64,000 nucleotides of DNA from Nitrospirales bacterium. Its GTDB lineage: Bacteria; Nitrospirota; Nitrospiria; Nitrospirales; UBA8639. A program made the translations under genes and the position numbers. The notes beneath the pieces are model-generated. The model was not told the origin of the DNA. It made no database searches and saw only the letters and a list, made by a program, of their open reading frames with translations. Position 1 is the first letter of the stretch. Every line of letters begins with the position of its first letter. The stretch lies in the NCBI GenBank assembly GCA_022828225.1, contig JAJEJG010000013.1:62001-126000 (forward strand). The letters are read 5' to 3'. Below, piece by piece: positions 62,217 through 64,000 of this stretch.

Positions 62217-62249
62217 GGCTCTGGCATCAGGTTGGCCGGGGCCTTTTTT
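62217..62249 (+). terminator. Intrinsic terminator between panB and purA
   Basis: GGCTCTGGC (62217-62225) pairs over 9 bp, with two G-T pairs, with GCCGGGGCC (62235-62243) around a 9-nt loop, and T6 follows (62244-62249). It can end the folD-metF-panB transcript, but it also lies downstream of the purA promoter and 30 nt before the purA ATG, so it may act as an attenuator. Confidence 0.75.
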
Positions 62250-62278
62250 GTGACTATTTTCCGGAAAAGGCTGGATCC

Positions 62279-63598
62279 ATGGGAAATTTGGTGGTTATTG
62301 GCTCCCAGTGGGGAGATGAAGGCAAGGGAAAAATCGTCGATATCCTGGCTCGGGAGGCGGATCTGATCGTGCGCTTCCAGGGCGGCTCCAATGCCGGGCA
62401 TACGGTCGTCACGAAGAAAGGCACGTTCGTCTTTCACTTGATTCCCTCCGGAATCCTGTCCAGGGGAAAACAGTGTGTCTTGAGCAACGGCGTGGTGGTC
62501 GACCCGGGGGCCTTGATCGAAGAACTGGACCAACTGGCGGCCCAGGGCATCAAGGTGGGGCGGAATTTTGCCATCAGCCAGCGCGCGCATTTGATCATGC
62601 CGTATCATAAGGCCATCGACAAAGCCGCGGAAAAGGCCAAGGGCGCTCGCCGGATCGGGACCACCGGCAAGGGAATCGGCCCGGCCTACGTGGATAAAAT
62701 GGCGCGTATCGGGATTCGGATGGGCGACCTGCTCGATCCCGAAGGGTTTCGGGACAAAGTGGAACGGAGTTTGGCCGAAATCAACATTTTTCTCCGGCAC
62801 GTCTACGGCGTGCGCGTGTTTCAGGCCGACCGGATTTGCGAAGAATATCTGGCCTATGCCCGACGCCTGGCTCCGTACATGACGGATGATTCCTTGCTGA
62901 TCCACAAGGCCATGGAAAGCGGGCGGCGCGTGCTTTTTGAAGGGGCCCAGGGGACGCACCTGGACGTGGATCTGGGGACGTATCCTTTTGTGACGTCCTC
63001 CAATGCCTGTGCCGGGGGCGCATGTACCGGAGGAGGGGTGGGCCCGACGAGAATCGACGCGGTGCTGGGCGTCACCAAAGCCTATACCACGCGCGTGGGC
63101 AGCGGGCCGTTTCCCACGGAGTTGTCCGATGACGTGGGTAGCGGGCTGCAGGAGCGCGGGCAGGAATTCGGTGCGACCACGGGCCGGGCCCGTCGGTGTG
63201 GATGGTTGGATGCGGTGCTGTTGCGCTACGCGGTCCGGGTGAACGGCTGCACGTCGCTGGCGGTGACGAAACTGGACGTGTTGGATGGGGCGCCGGAACT
63301 CAAAATTGCGGTCGGGTATCGTCATCATGGCAAACTGCATCGTGAAATGCCCGTCGATTCGCGTATCCTCGCGCAGTGCGAACCCGTATATGAAGTGCTC
63401 CCGGGATGGAGAGGGACGACGACCGGCGCGACGTCCTATAAGACGTTGCCGGTTGAAGCCAAGCGGTATTTGAGGCGCATCAAGGCTCTCACGTCCTGCC
63501 CGATCGACATCGTCTCAACGGGCTCTCATCGGGAACATACGATCATGCTGAAGAACCCCATGACGCATCGGCGCAAACTTTCCCAAGTCAGCGCCTGA
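62279..63598 (+). CDS. purA: Adenylosuccinate synthetase
   Basis: First committed step from IMP to AMP. 439 aa. GTP-binding GSQWGDEGKGKIVD (residues 7-20), FQGGSNAGHTVV, RIGTTGKGIGPAYVDK, FEGAQGTHLDVDLGTYPFVTSSN (in parts) and TRVGSGPFPTEL are all conserved. Confidence 0.97.
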   Translation: MGNLVVIGSQWGDEGKGKIVDILAREADLIVRFQGGSNAGHTVVTKKGTFVFHLIPSGILSRGKQCVLSNGVVVDPGALIEELDQLAAQGIKVGRNFAISQRAHLIMPYHKAIDKAAEKAKGARRIGTTGKGIGPAYVDKMARIGIRMGDLLDPEGFRDKVERSLAEINIFLRHVYGVRVFQADRICEEYLAYARRLAPYMTDDSLLIHKAMESGRRVLFEGAQGTHLDVDLGTYPFVTSSNACAGGACTGGGVGPTRIDAVLGVTKAYTTRVGSGPFPTELSDDVGSGLQERGQEFGATTGRARRCGWLDAVLLRYAVRVNGCTSLAVTKLDVLDGAPELKIAVGYRHHGKLHREMPVDSRILAQCEPVYEVLPGWRGTTTGATSYKTLPVEAKRYLRRIKALTSCPIDIVSTGSHREHTIMLKNPMTHRRKLSQVSA

Positions 63599-63640
63599 CA
63601 CAAGCATGGCCCTACGGTTGAGCCTGCGGGGCTCCGGCGT

Positions 63641-63669
63641 TTGACAACCCCGGGAGCGGTTGTTAGCAT
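63641..63669 (+). promoter_or_regulatory. Predicted promoter of tRNA-Lys
   Basis: TTGACA (63641-63646), 17 nt, TAGCAT (63664-63669), 11 nt before the mature tRNA 5' end. Confidence 0.6.
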
Positions 63670-63680
63670 CCGGTGCTGGT

Positions 63681-63756
63681 GAGCCGCTAGCTCAGTTGGC
63701 AGAGCATCGCCCTTTTAAGGCGAGGGCCCTCGGTTCGAGCCCGAGGCGGCTCACCA
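63681..63756 (+). tRNA. tRNA-Lys (TTT anticodon)
   Basis: Acceptor stem GAGCCGC/GCGGCTC perfectly paired. D arm GCTCAGTTGGCAGAGC; anticodon loop CTTTTAA between TCGCC and GGCGA; T arm with GGTTCGAGCC. CCA encoded at 63754-63756. Confidence 0.97.
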
Positions 63757-63777
63757 TTTTTGACGAAGCGACGAGTC

Positions 63778-63869
63778 TTCTGCCGTACCGGAATTCCATC
63801 CTTCCCCAATGTGGATGCCCGACGGAGGATGAGTGGTGTCGGCAGAAACCTGAGACTGGCGGAAGGATG
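63778..63869 (+). ncRNA. Candidate structured RNA after tRNA-Lys
   Basis: TTCTGCCG (63778-63785) is perfectly complementary to CGGCAGAA (63840-63847), and CATCCTTCC (63797-63805) to GGAAGGATG (63861-63869). The pairs interleave, giving a pseudoknot or alternative folds; CATCC can also pair locally with GGATG (63813-63817). No gene is supported in 63757-64000. A perfect terminator follows at 63915. Could be an sRNA or the leader of a gene beyond the window. Confidence 0.35.
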
Positions 63870-63914
63870 CCTATCTTGCCTTCGGTCAGGGAGAAATGCT
63901 AAGGTCTTGACAGT

Positions 63915-63941
63915 AAAGTGGGCGGAAGCCCACTTTTTTTT
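63915..63941 (+). terminator. Strong intrinsic terminator
   Basis: AAAGTGGGC-GGAA-GCCCACTTT: a perfect 9-bp stem with a GNRA loop, followed by a run of T's within an eight-T tract. It ends the transcript containing tRNA-Lys and the structured region. Confidence 0.9.
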
Positions 63942-64000
63942 GCGTTGCTGTTCTCCCGAAAAGCATCCCGGAAGGCGTGGAATTTCGGAAATGAACGGGC

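Noticed and set aside
62201-63340. 379-aa reverse frame opposite purA
   Set aside because: Antisense shadow of a fully conserved purA.
63660-63902. 80-aa forward frame covering tRNA-Lys
   Set aside because: It translates the tRNA itself and the structured region; no ribosome-binding site and no protein-like composition.
1-64000. CRISPR array or prophage
   Set aside because: No regularly spaced direct repeats with unique spacers and no phage structural or integrase genes were seen.

Overview
The window is a bacterial chromosome segment of roughly 57-60 % GC (estimated by eye). Its gene content and order best fit a Gram-negative member of the Nitrospirota, probably a Nitrospira relative. The reasons are a complete dcw cluster, LptE and other outer-membrane features, and the ribosomal-protein and fatty-acid gene groupings. 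The assignment is inference, because no rRNA gene is present. Almost the whole window is core housekeeping sequence. The exception is a small AT-richer accessory patch at about 5.0-7.8 kb.

Layout. 1-4.6 kb: 3' part of leuS, lptE, holA, rpsT (reverse) and pyrF. 4.7-5.0 kb: a 146-bp MITE inserted just upstream of tRNA-His. 5.1-7.8 kb: accessory patch with a translationally coupled GHKL-ATPase/STAS-like pair, an IS3-type transposase remnant, a secreted protein of unknown function and an unknown 181-aa protein. 7.9-19.2 kb: slt, a ZapB-like coiled-coil protein, zapA, a 560-nt structured non-coding stretch, rny, ymdB, xseA, xseB, tlyA, a sugar-nucleotide epimerase, a rhodanese and asnS. 19.4-37.0 kb: the division and cell-wall cluster rsmH-ftsL-ftsI-murE-murF-mraY-murD-ftsW-murG-murC-murB-ddl-ftsQ-ftsA-ftsZ. 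It sits behind a good promoter and three AAAGTGG MraZ-type boxes, although no mraZ lies in the window. 37.0-45.4 kb: pgeF, yggS, yggT, a serine hydrolase, a small unknown protein, pgsA, a PilB/GspE ATPase, a PilC/GspF membrane protein and ispE. 45.4-49.9 kb: prs, rplY, pth, rpsF, ssb, a second MITE, rpsR, a DUF177 protein and rpmF. 50.0-56.2 kb: the fatty-acid cluster plsX-fabH-enoyl reductase-fabD-fabG-acpP-fabF. 56.3-64 kb: rnc, a cyclophilin, two coupled reverse genes, folD-metF-panB, purA, tRNA-Lys and a structured 3' region ending in a strong terminator.

Most genes overlap by 4 bp (ATGA/GTGA) or lie within 20 bp of each other. This suggests long operons that couple envelope growth, division, lipid synthesis and translation. 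Three kinds of small repeat punctuate the operons: family A (CCCTCTCCC hairpin followed by a GGGGTGAGGGGG arm), family B (CCTCCCCTTTGTAAGGGGAGG followed by a GGTGGGGTAGAG arm) and the MITE. Family A or B copies, or a related palindrome, supply the C-terminal codons and stop codon of lptE, pyrF and fabF.

The most notable non-gene signals are: the two MITE copies, with 4-bp target duplications, inside translation-gene transcripts; a strongly paired RNA-like region after zapA; a textbook terminator between a purA promoter and purA; interleaved complementary segments after tRNA-Lys; and MraZ boxes without a neighbouring mraZ.
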